Below are positions 1-5,604 of a DNA stretch of 6,036 nt, piece after piece (position 1 is the first letter of the stretch; each line of letters starts with the position of its first letter). This DNA is from an uncultured Oscillospiraceae bacterium (GTDB lineage: Bacteria > Bacillota > Clostridia > Oscillospirales > Oscillospiraceae), in NCBI GenBank assembly GCA_934572365.1, contig CAKTKX010000087.1, positions 1-6,036 of the forward strand, given 5' to 3'. The position numbers were made by a program, and so were the translations under genes. Under the pieces are notes generated by a model. That model was not told the origin of the DNA. It made no database searches and saw nothing but the letters and a program-made list of their open reading frames with translations.

Positions 1-602
1 TTCAGCTGCTCGCCCTCGATGATCTTCCCCGCGGGCTTCTGCATCTGATCCGCCGCCAGATGGGGCAGCAGGTCGGAAACCATCAGAATGGGGTCGCCCT
101 CGTCCTCGCCGATGGTGACCGTGACCACAGCGCCGTCTGCCCGGTACACCACGCCGTGGAGCGCCAGAGGAATGGCTGTCCACTGGTATTTCTTGATGCC
201 GCCGTAATAGTGGGTCTTCAGGTAGCTGATCTCGGAATCCTCGTACAGGGGATTGGGCTTGATGTCCAGCCGGGGAGAGTCCACGTGGGCAGCGCAGATA
301 TTCGCGCCCTCGCTCAGGGGCTTAGCGCCGACAACGGCCAAAGCGATAGACTTATTGCGGTTGTTGTAGTAGATTTTGTCGCCGGGCTTGGCTTCCATGC
401 CGGGGGCGAAGGGCTTGTAGCCCAGCTTCTCGGCTTCCCGGACAGCCCAGGCCGTGGCCTCCCGCTCGGTCTTGCACTCGCTCATGAACGCCATGTAGCG
501 CTGGGCATAGCCTTCCATTTCATCCCGCTGGGCGTCGGAAATCCGGGTGTAGCCGTTCTTGGGCGACGCCAGCAGGGAATTACGCAGTTCTTCTGTGGTC
601 AT
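1..602 (-). CDS. M18 family zinc aminopeptidase, N-terminal part, own start
   Basis: The 200 residues in the window match the N-terminal half of M18 (aspartyl aminopeptidase-like) metallopeptidases, cytosolic enzymes that remove N-terminal residues from peptides using two metal ions. The diagnostic block is AAHVDSPRLDIKPNPLYED at about residues 104-122, where H106 is the expected first metal ligand. It is followed by THYYGGIKKYQW and SDLLPHLAADQ, as in the bacterial 'aminopeptidase 1' branch. The rest, including the remaining metal ligands, lies beyond the left edge; the family is usually about 460 residues. The natural start is ATG at 602, with a perfect AGGAGG seven bases upstream, so independent initiation is very likely. 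The same frame is open upstream into the Nudix and CoaE domains with no intervening stop. This entry is therefore either a nested second product or the C-terminal module of the fusion. Confidence 0.8.
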   Translation of the reverse strand, partial: MTTEELRNSLLASPKNGYTRISDAQRDEMEGYAQRYMAFMSECKTEREATAWAVREAEKLGYKPFAPGMEAKPGDKIYYNNRNKSIALAVVGAKPLSEGANICAAHVDSPRLDIKPNPLYEDSEISYLKTHYYGGIKKYQWTAIPLALHGVVYRADGAVVTVTIGEDEGDPILMVSDLLPHLAADQMQKPAGKIIEGEQL

Positions 603-1619
603 GTTGCATCCTCCTATGTTTCTTTCCGCCTCCGCCATCAGGCGGGGCGTTACGTTGGGGTAGGTCAGATTTTCCGGCAGCGCCGGAAACAGCCTGACCT
701 CCCTGATCTCGCTTTCCGGCAGGGGCTCCAGGCGGCGAACCGCCGCAAAAAACACCATGCCGTTGGCAGCGCTTTGGGCATCGAAGCCGCAGTAGTCGCA
801 GACCGGGTACAGCTCCGCGTCCCGGACGCCGCTTTCCTCATACAGCTCCCGCCGGGCAGCCTGCATTGGCGTTTCTCCCGGCTCGATGTGGCCGCCCTGG
901 GTCTCCCAGGTGTCCCGCTCCCTGTGGCGGCTGAGAAGCCACTTCCCGTCGTACCGGGAGCAGACGACAACGAAGGTATATGTCCCCAGTGTCCCCACCG
1001 GGTGGACGGTGCATTGCAGCGACCTGCGGCGCTCGCTCGCTGCATCTATTATACCAATCTTCCGCAAAAACGCAAGGCATTTTCCCCGGAATTCCGACGC
1101 CGAGCCGGTGTTTTCCAACACATAATCGCATTTTTCCCGGAACCAGCTCTCCTCCGGCTGGGCGGCAATGCGGCGGCGGGCGTAGTCTTCCGGAATGCCG
1201 TCCCGGCGCATAAGGCGGCGAACCCGGTCTTCCACCGGGGCGGTGACGGCGACCGTCACGTCGCACAGCTCGGCCAGTCCCCCTTCAAACAGCGCGATAG
1301 CGTCGATGGCGGCAAGGGCAGGCTTTTCCGAAAGACGGCGAAGCACCTCCCGCTTCACGGCGGCGTGGGTGATTCTGTTCAAATCCAGCAGGGCGTTTTT
1401 GTAGGAAAATACCAAATTTCCCAGCTTTTTTCGCTGCAAAACGCCGTCCTCCACCGTGCCGGGGAAGCGCGCCTCGATGGCCGCAAGAAGGGACGCGTCC
1501 CGTGTCAGCAGCTCGTGGTAGATGGCGTCGCAGTCCAGAACCACCGCCCCCCGCTCCTTCAGGACGTTCAGCAGGGTGGTTTTCCCGCAGCCGGTGCCGC
1601 CGGTTATGCCCAGGATCAT
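1..1619 (-). CDS. coaE: CoaE-Nudix-M18 aminopeptidase fusion frame, 3' partial
   Basis: One open frame runs from the ATG at 1619 to the window edge (539 complete codons) without a stop. Residues 1-195 are a dephospho-CoA kinase, which phosphorylates dephospho-CoA with ATP in the last step of CoA synthesis. The P-loop is GGTGCGKTT (7-15), followed by D29/D31/H35, the FEGG segment near 110 and the C-terminal arginine-rich lid and DYVLENTGS segment. Residues about 201-335 are a Nudix hydrolase with a perfect Nudix box (G243, E249, R257-E258, E261-E262, G264). From residue 340 the frame is an M18 aminopeptidase. The start overlaps the sua5 stop as ATGA, which implies translational coupling. The usual CoaE His-Pro is His-Ala (85-86) and the usual PLLFE is IALFE, so the kinase is somewhat divergent. 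CoaE proteins are normally about 200 residues and end near residue 195 here. Family calls are firm; expression as one polypeptide is inference. A lost stop or assembly error is the alternative. Confidence 0.8.
   Translation of the reverse strand, partial: MILGITGGTGCGKTTLLNVLKERGAVVLDCDAIYHELLTRDASLLAAIEARFPGTVEDGVLQRKKLGNLVFSYKNALLDLNRITHAAVKREVLRRLSEKPALAAIDAIALFEGGLAELCDVTVAVTAPVEDRVRRLMRRDGIPEDYARRRIAAQPEESWFREKCDYVLENTGSASEFRGKCLAFLRKIGIIDAASERRRSLQCTVHPVGTLGTYTFVVVCSRYDGKWLLSRHRERDTWETQGGHIEPGETPMQAARRELYEESGVRDAELYPVCDYCGFDAQSAANGMVFFAAVRRLEPLPESEIREVRLFPALPENLTYPNVTPRLMAEAERNIGGCNMTTEELRNSLLASPKNGYTRISDAQRDEMEGYAQRYMAFMSECKTEREATAWAVREAEKLGYKPFAPGMEAKPGDKIYYNNRNKSIALAVVGAKPLSEGANICAAHVDSPRLDIKPNPLYEDSEISYLKTHYYGGIKKYQWTAIPLALHGVVYRADGAVVTVTIGEDEGDPILMVSDLLPHLAADQMQKPAGKIIEGEQL
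603..1022 (-). other. Nudix hydrolase domain embedded between CoaE and M18
   Basis: This is the middle module of the fused frame, marked separately because it is normally a free-standing gene of about 140-170 residues. The order is a beta strand TYTFVVVCSRY, then WLLSRHRERDTWETQGG, the Nudix box GHIEPGETPMQAARRELYEE and a C-terminal LPENLTYPNVTP segment typical of the family's end. Nudix enzymes hydrolyse nucleoside diphosphates linked to another moiety, using the box glutamates to bind Mg2+. The extra signature of CoA pyrophosphatases, ending in FPGG before the box, is absent: here the residues are WETQGG. A CoA substrate is therefore not supported, despite the fusion to CoaE, and the substrate is unknown. 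No in-frame ATG lies at the expected N-terminus. A separate product would need CTG at 1019 or GTG at 998, neither with a good ribosome binding site. This favours translation as part of the fusion. Confidence 0.8.
610..615 (-). promoter_or_regulatory. Ribosome binding site for the M18 start
   Basis: Read on the minus strand the sequence is AGGAGG-ATGCAAC-ATG, a full Shine-Dalgarno core with a 7-base spacer. It lies inside the open frame of the Nudix domain, where it encodes part of Ile-Gly-Gly-Cys-Asn. It decides the M18 start at 602 over the out-of-frame ATG at 609, which overlaps the spacer. Confidence 0.8.
1015..1044 (-). repeat. 8-bp inverted repeat at the CoaE/Nudix junction
   Basis: TGCAGCGA (1015-1022) and TCGCTGCA (1037-1044) are perfect inverted copies separated by 14 bases. 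They lie in the linker between the kinase and Nudix domains, just downstream of the possible internal promoter. There is no following T-run on the minus strand, so it is not a terminator. It could form an RNA hairpin near the 5' end of a transcript from that promoter. Confidence 0.5.
1048..1075 (-). promoter_or_regulatory. Possible internal promoter at the CoaE/Nudix junction
   Basis: On the minus strand a TTGCGT (-35-like, 1075-1070), a 16-base spacer and a perfect TATAAT (1053-1048) preceded by TGG (extended -10) occur within the last CoaE codons. Predicted transcription would begin near 1041 and could serve the Nudix and M18 part. The motif also encodes Ile-Gly-Ile-Ile, so chance cannot be excluded. 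Confidence 0.4.
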
Positions 1620-2650
1620 GCTTCCGCCTCCGCGTCCACAATGTGGAACGCCGCGGCCTTTTTCAGCCGGTTCTGCACGGCATAGGCCACGCCGCCCCCC
1701 ACCGGACACCGGGCGTAGACCTGATGAATGCTGGGGTCGTCCAGCTCCCGCAGGGCGGCAAACAAGCCGGCGGACAGGGTGTTGACGTCCGCCTCCCGGC
1801 CGTAGGACAGGGGGCTGCACCCGGCGTACAAGGGCAGCTCTTCTTCAAAGCACAGCACCCGGTCGCCGGGGGTGAAATGGCGGCGGATGTAGGCGGCGGC
1901 CTTTTCCCGGCTGCCGGAGACGATGACCACCGGCTCCGCCGGGGCGTAATGGCGGTATTTCATGCCGGGGGCCTTCACCACGGCGTCCTTGTCAATCTGG
2001 GCAGTGACGGCCTTGTCGATGACCAGGTCTCCCAGAACGCCGATCAGCTGCTCCGGGGTGATCCCGCCGGGGCGGAGAAGCCGGGGGCGGTCTTCCGTCA
2101 AGTCCACAATGGTGGACTCCACCCCCACCCGGCAAGCGCCGCCGTCCACGATGGCGGCGATTTTCCCGTCATGGTCGTGAAGAACGTGCTGGGCGGTGGT
2201 GGTGGAGGGCTTCCCGGAAATGTTGGCGGAGGGCGCGGCAATGGGAACCCTCGCAAGACGGATGATCTCCCGGGTCACGGTATTGTCCGGGCAGCGGACG
2301 GCCACGGTGGCGAGTCCTCCGGTGGTGCGCCGGGGAACGCAGTCCCGGGCGGGCAGCACCATGGTCAGCGGCCCCGGCCAGAATTTTTTCGCCAGCTCAT
2401 AGGCCGCCCCAGGCACATCGTGGCAGAACAGTTCGATTTGCTCCGCGCCGCAGATATGCAGAATCAAGGGGTTATCCTGGGGACGACCCTTGGCTTCAAA
2501 AATTTTGGTCACGGCGGCTTCGTCCAGACCGTTTGCGCCCAGGCCGTAAACCGTCTCCGTGGGGATCGCCACCAGCTCCCCCTGACGGATCAGGTCTGCG
2601 GCGATTTTCGGAGTCTGTGCGTCCAGTGCGGACAGAAGAAGTGTCTTCAT
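1616..2650 (-). CDS. sua5: Threonylcarbamoyl-AMP synthase, Sua5 type
   Basis: This 344-residue cytosolic enzyme makes L-threonylcarbamoyl-adenylate from threonine, bicarbonate and ATP, the first step of t6A formation at position 37 of ANN-decoding tRNAs. The YrdC/Sua5 domain (about 5-190) shows PTETVYGLGANG (30-41), KGRPQDNPLILHI (54-66), APSANISGKPS (139-149) and GVEST (176-180). A linker GMKYRHYAP (229-237) leads to the C-terminal Sua5 domain, which marks the long Sua5 form rather than the short TsaC form. The ATG at 2650 is chosen because GGAGG lies 7 bases upstream; the frame extends ten codons further to a TTG without such support. The TGA stop overlaps the coaE start by 4 bases, so the two are probably translationally coupled. 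The gene follows tpiA after an 80-base gap containing a strong hairpin. Confidence 0.93.
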   Translation of the reverse strand: MKTLLLSALDAQTPKIAADLIRQGELVAIPTETVYGLGANGLDEAAVTKIFEAKGRPQDNPLILHICGAEQIELFCHDVPGAAYELAKKFWPGPLTMVLPARDCVPRRTTGGLATVAVRCPDNTVTREIIRLARVPIAAPSANISGKPSTTTAQHVLHDHDGKIAAIVDGGACRVGVESTIVDLTEDRPRLLRPGGITPEQLIGVLGDLVIDKAVTAQIDKDAVVKAPGMKYRHYAPAEPVVIVSGSREKAAAYIRRHFTPGDRVLCFEEELPLYAGCSPLSYGREADVNTLSAGLFAALRELDDPSIHQVYARCPVGGGVAYAVQNRLKKAAAFHIVDAEAEA

Positions 2651-2681
2651 CAATACACCTCCAATTGAAATAAGGGGCAAA

Positions 2682-2715
2682 GATGGGCAGCCGCTTTTGT
2701 TCGCGGCTGCCCATC
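2682..2715 (-). terminator. Perfect 13-bp hairpin between tpiA and sua5
   Basis: The arms at 2682-2694 and 2703-2715 are exact inverted complements (GATGGGCAGCCGC and its partner) with an 8-base loop, starting 16 bases after the tpiA stop. On the minus strand the following bases are TTTGCCCCTTATTTC, a poor and interrupted T-tract. It may be a weak terminator or attenuator lowering downstream expression, or an mRNA 3'-stabilising structure. No convincing promoter is visible between it and sua5, which argues for read-through. Confidence 0.6.
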
Positions 2716-2730
2716 AGAGACTGGCAAAAA

Positions 2731-3507
2731 TTAGACAGTGGGCTGGTTGGCAGCCTCGATGATCTTGACAAACTTCTCGGGAACCAGAGACGCGCCGCCG
2801 ATCAGACCGCCGTCGATGTCGGGCTGTGCCAGCAGCTCGAAGGCGTTCTTGTCGTTCATGGAGCCGCCGTACAGGATGGAGATCGCACGGGCGTTCTTGG
2901 AGGAGTACAGCTTGCGCACCACGGTACGGATGTTCTCGCAGACCTCTTCCGCCTGCTCGGGAGTGGCGGTCAGGCCGGTGCCGATGGCCCAGATGGGCTC
3001 GTAGGCGATGATGACCTTGCGGATCTTGTCCTCGGGAACGCCAGCCAGACCCAGCTTGATCTGCATGGTGATCCACTCGGTGGTGATGCCGCTCTGGCGC
3101 TGCTCCAGGGTCTCGCCGCAGCACATGATGGGGGTCAGACCGGCGTTCAGAGCAGCCAGAACCTTGGCGTTGACATCGGCGTCGGTCTCGCCCATGGCGC
3201 GGCGCTCGGAGTGGCCGATGATGACGTATTTGCAGCCGGCGTCCACCAGCATGTTGGTGGCGATCTCACCGGTGTAAGCGCCGGAAGCGTTGGCGTTGCA
3301 GTTCTCGGCACCGATGCCTACCCGGGTCTCACGCATGGCGCGGACAGCGGCGGGAATGCACACGGCGGGAACGCACAGAGCCACGTCGCACCAGCGACCC
3401 TTGGGCAGGATAGCCTTCAGCTGGGTCATAAACTCCTTGGTCTCGGAGGGGGTCTTGTTCATCTTCCAGTTGCCGGCAATAACGGTCTTGCGGTATTTTC
3501 TGTTCAT
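2731..3507 (-). CDS. tpiA: Triosephosphate isomerase
   Basis: This 258-residue cytosolic TIM-barrel enzyme interconverts dihydroxyacetone phosphate and glyceraldehyde 3-phosphate. The catalytic set is intact: N13 and K15 in GNWKMN, H99 in IIGHSERR, and E170 in [11 protein letters not shown] at the base of the phosphate-gripping loop 6. The ILYGGSM phosphate-binding motif and a GLIGGASL end follow. Loop 6 reads [11 protein letters not shown], with leucine where many bacterial enzymes have lysine, and the segment after the conserved Asn is [17 protein letters not shown] rather than the commoner ISPxML. Both look like lineage variation. The ATG at 3507 gives the standard N-terminus and is preceded by AAAGGAG about ten bases upstream. 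It lies 54 bases downstream of pgk with no terminator between, so the two are co-transcribed. Confidence 0.97.
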   Translation of the reverse strand: MNRKYRKTVIAGNWKMNKTPSETKEFMTQLKAILPKGRWCDVALCVPAVCIPAAVRAMRETRVGIGAENCNANASGAYTGEIATNMLVDAGCKYVIIGHSERRAMGETDADVNAKVLAALNAGLTPIMCCGETLEQRQSGITTEWITMQIKLGLAGVPEDKIRKVIIAYEPIWAIGTGLTATPEQAEEVCENIRTVVRKLYSSKNARAISILYGGSMNDKNAFELLAQPDIDGGLIGGASLVPEKFVKIIEAANQPTV

Positions 3508-3561
3508 GATTCCATTTCTCCTTTTATTGGTAGGGCTGTTAATAGAAACGCGATTCCCGGA

Positions 3562-4761
3562 TTATTTGTCTTCCAGGCAGGCAATGCCAGGCAGCTCCAG
3601 GCCTTCCAGGAATTCCAGAGAAGCGCCGCCGCCGGTGGAAATATGGGTGATCTTGTCGGCAAAGCCCAGCTGCTCGCAGGCCGCAGCGCTGTCGCCGCCG
3701 CCGACGATGGTGGTGGCGCTGGAATCCGCCAGAGCCTGTGCCATGGCGATGGTACCCTTGGCCAGAGTGGGATTCTCAAACACGCCCATGGGGCCGTTCC
3801 AGACGACGGTCTTGGCGCCCTTCACCGCGGAAGCGAACAGAGCGCAGGTCTTCTCGCCGATGTCCAGACCTTCCTTGTCGGCGGGGATGGCAGCGGCGTC
3901 AACGGTGGTAACGTCGATGGGGCCGTCGATGGGGTCGGGGAAGGAATCGGCAACGACCACGTCCACAGGCAGGAGCAGCTTAACGCCCTTGGCTTCCGCC
4001 TTGGCCATCATGTCCTTGCAGTAGTCGATCTTGCTCTCGTCCAGCAGGGACTTGCCAACGGCGTAGCCCTTGGCGGCCAGGAAGGTGTAGGCCATGCCGC
4101 CGCCGATGATCAGGGTGTCCACCTTTTCCAGAAGGTTGTTGATAACATTCAGCTTGTCGGAGACCTTTGCGCCGCCCAGAACCGCGACGAAAGGACGCTC
4201 GGGATCGGACAGCGCCTTGCCCATGATGGAAACTTCCTTCTGAACCAGGAAGCCGCTGACGGCGGGCAGATAATCGGCCACACCGGCGGTGGAAGAATGG
4301 GCGCGGTGAGCGGTGCCGAAGGCATCGTTGACGAACACGTCCGCCAGGGAAGCCAGAGCCTTGCTCAGCTCGGGATCGTTCTTGGTCTCGCCCTTCTCAA
4401 ACCGGGTGTTCTCCAGCAGCATCACGTCGCCGTCCTTCAGAGCGGCGGCCTTGGCCTTGGCGTCCTCACCGGCCACGTCGGCAGCCATGACGACTTCCTT
4501 GCCCAGCAGCTCGCTGATGCGCTTTGCCACGATCTTCAGGCTCAGCTCGGGCTTCCACTCGCCCTTGGGCTTGCCCATGTGAGAGCAGAGGATGACCTTG
4601 GCATTGTGGTCGACCAGGTACTTGATGGTGGGCATGGCGGCAACGATCCGCTTGTCGGAGGTGATGACGCCGTTCTTGGTGGGAACATTGAAGTCGCAGC
4701 GGCACAGGACCCGCTTGCCGGCCACGTCGATGTCCTCGATGGACTTTTTATTGTAGTTCAT
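3562..4761 (-). CDS. pgk: Phosphoglycerate kinase
   Basis: This 399-residue cytosolic enzyme transfers the acyl phosphate of 1,3-bisphosphoglycerate to ADP, an ATP-forming step of glycolysis. The N-terminal domain shows the substrate site: RCDFNVP (D23, N25), R38, the H61 region [18 protein letters not shown], and AHRAHSS. The C-terminal nucleotide domain shows [27 protein letters not shown] (E329 near the nucleotide ribose), GGGDSAAA (354-361) and the [13 protein letters not shown] hinge end. Length and motifs are complete and normal. The ATG at 4761 is chosen because GGAGG lies 7 bases upstream; the frame extends ten codons to a GTG that overlaps the trmL stop region and has less support. 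The gene lies 26 bases after trmL and is followed by tpiA, a common pairing, although gap, gpm and eno are not in view. Confidence 0.97.
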   Translation of the reverse strand: MNYNKKSIEDIDVAGKRVLCRCDFNVPTKNGVITSDKRIVAAMPTIKYLVDHNAKVILCSHMGKPKGEWKPELSLKIVAKRISELLGKEVVMAADVAGEDAKAKAAALKDGDVMLLENTRFEKGETKNDPELSKALASLADVFVNDAFGTAHRAHSSTAGVADYLPAVSGFLVQKEVSIMGKALSDPERPFVAVLGGAKVSDKLNVINNLLEKVDTLIIGGGMAYTFLAAKGYAVGKSLLDESKIDYCKDMMAKAEAKGVKLLLPVDVVVADSFPDPIDGPIDVTTVDAAAIPADKEGLDIGEKTCALFASAVKGAKTVVWNGPMGVFENPTLAKGTIAMAQALADSSATTIVGGGDSAAACEQLGFADKITHISTGGGASLEFLEGLELPGIACLEDK

Positions 4762-4780
4762 GATAACTCCTCCATATTCT

Positions 4781-4796
4781 CGGGAGGTCACTCCCG
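4781..4796 (-). repeat. Short hairpin around the trmL stop codon
   Basis: CGGGAG and CTCCCG are perfect 6-bp inverted repeats around a 4-base loop that contains the trmL TGA stop (4790-4788). It ends about 15 bases before the pgk ribosome binding site. No T-run follows, so it is not a terminator. It might affect the coupling between trmL termination and pgk initiation. Confidence 0.45.
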
Positions 4797-5270
4797 CATT
4801 TTACCGAAGTCGCGCAAATTGGGAAACGACAGCTGACGCAGTGCCTCGTAGACGGTGACGGCAACCGCATTGCTCAGGTTCAGACTCCGGGCATCCGGAC
4901 GCATGGGAATGCGAACACACGCGTCGTAGTGCGCCCGAAGGAAGTCCTCCGGAAGTCCCTTAGTCTCCTTCCCGAAAAACAGGTAGCAGCCGTCGTGAAA
5001 GGCAGCCTCGGTATAGCTCCTCGGCGCTTTCGTGGACAGGCACCACATTTCCTCCACCTGATTCTTCGCGAAGAAGTCCTCCAGATTTTCGTAGTCCCGA
5101 ACCTCCACCATGTGCCAGTAATCCAGACCCGCACGGCGGACGGCCTTTTCGGAGATGTCAAAGCCCAGCGGCCGTATCAGGTGCAGACGGCAGCCTGTTG
5201 CGGCGCAGGTGCGGGCGATATTGCCGCAGTTCTGCGGTATCTCCGGTTCCACCAGAACAATATTCAGCAT
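4788..5270 (-). CDS. trmL: tRNA (cytidine/uridine-34-2'-O)-methyltransferase TrmL
   Basis: This 160-residue SPOUT-class enzyme 2'-O-methylates the wobble nucleotide 34 of certain leucine tRNAs, using S-adenosylmethionine bound in a C-terminal trefoil knot. The family motifs are in order: [18 protein letters not shown] (9-26), LIRPLGF (31-37), [12 protein letters not shown] (97-108), and [18 protein letters not shown] (121-138), which forms the knot and cofactor pocket. Length is normal for the minimal TrmL without an extension domain. The ATG at 5270 is preferred because GGGGTGAT lies just upstream and resembles the extended anti-16S sequence, and because MLNIVLVEP is the usual N-terminus. 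An ATG two codons upstream (5276) is the alternative. It is the first gene after the promoter at 5329-5357 and lies 26 bases before pgk. Confidence 0.92.
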   Translation of the reverse strand: MLNIVLVEPEIPQNCGNIARTCAATGCRLHLIRPLGFDISEKAVRRAGLDYWHMVEVRDYENLEDFFAKNQVEEMWCLSTKAPRSYTEAAFHDGCYLFFGKETKGLPEDFLRAHYDACVRIPMRPDARSLNLSNAVAVTVYEALRQLSFPNLRDFGKMRE

Positions 5271-5328
5271 GCACATCACCCCGGTGGCAGTCGCGTCGGA
5301 CTGTTTTCTCAAAATCCGCTCGTCTTCT

Positions 5329-5357
5329 ATTGTAAGTCAAACGGGCGGTAAAATCAA
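5329..5357 (-). promoter_or_regulatory. Predicted sigma-A promoter of the trmL-pgk-tpiA cluster
   Basis: On the minus strand TTGATT (5357-5352), a 17-base spacer and TACAAT (5334-5329) form a near-consensus promoter. A start near 5322 would give a leader of about 50 bases before the trmL ATG. A second TTGACT (5340-5335) lies within the spacer but has no good -10 at the right distance. This is the only good promoter candidate seen for the cluster. Confidence 0.65.
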
Positions 5358-5391
5358 TCGGAAAAAATGTTAATTTTCAACTTTTTTATAG

Positions 5392-5434
5392 TATTCACAT
5401 AAAAAATAGACATTGGGGCAGAATTTTGTGAATA
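5392..5434. repeat. Inverted repeat TATTCACA-N27-TGTGAATA upstream of the promoter
   Basis: Perfect 8-base inverted copies lie at 5392-5399 and 5427-5434. Their centres are 35 bp apart and they sit upstream of the predicted -35 element. The spacing is close to a whole number of helical turns, which would suit two binding sites for a regulator, but no known operator family is recognised. The rest of the 5271-5604 spacer is AT-rich with several A/T runs and no supportable gene. Confidence 0.4.
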
Positions 5435-5504
5435 ATGCAGAAACTCGCATAATTTGTGCCGTTTTTTCGGAAAAATCCCCGCCGATGCAAGAAAAAACGT
5501 TTCC

Positions 5505-5546
5505 AAAAAATCAACCGGGAACCCGGACAAAATCCCGGTTCCCGGT
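5505..5546 (-). terminator. Intrinsic terminator of malQ
   Basis: ACCGGGAACC (5514-5523) pairs perfectly with GGTTCCCGGT (5537-5546). After one mismatch two more G-C pairs close a 7-base loop. Transcribed on the minus strand, the stem is followed within three bases by TTTTTT (the A-run at 5505-5510). It lies about 60 bases after the malQ stop and isolates that gene from the trmL cluster. Confidence 0.88.
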
Positions 5547-5604
5547 GAAATTTCGCTACATTATGGTTCAGAGCAGTTTTTCCTTGTTCCGCAAGGGAAA
5601 TCCG

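Noticed and set aside
665..1266. Two minus-strand ATG frames (665-1045 and 838-1266) over the Nudix/CoaE region
   Set aside because: They are in the wrong frame relative to the Nudix box and CoaE motifs and have Arg/Pro/Ser-rich shadow composition. The ATG at 1045 overlaps the putative -10 region rather than following a ribosome binding site.
60..1685. A 541-residue plus-strand open frame opposite the fusion frame
   Set aside because: It is antisense to three recognisable domains, with shadow composition and no motif. It is a by-product of GC-rich codon use.
1502..2668. A 388-residue plus-strand open frame opposite sua5
   Set aside because: It is the mirror of the Sua5 coding sequence, rich in Gly/His/Pro, with no recognisable domain and no initiation signal.
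2683..4836. A 717-residue plus-strand open frame opposite tpiA and pgk
   Set aside because: It is antisense to two certain glycolytic genes and has a low-complexity, Gly/Ala/His/Val-rich shadow composition. It arises because the sense genes rarely use codons whose complement is a stop (TTA, CTA, TCA). No ribosome binding site or family motif supports it.
5427..5443. A Rex- or CRP-like operator at TTGTGAATAATGCAG
   Set aside because: Only one half-site is present at this position. The matching TTCACAA or TCACA half is missing at the required short spacing.
5461..5500. A second terminator or small RNA in the A/T runs near 5461-5500
   Set aside because: The possible stem is only a few A-T pairs (TTTTT/AAAAA) and too weak to support a structure call.
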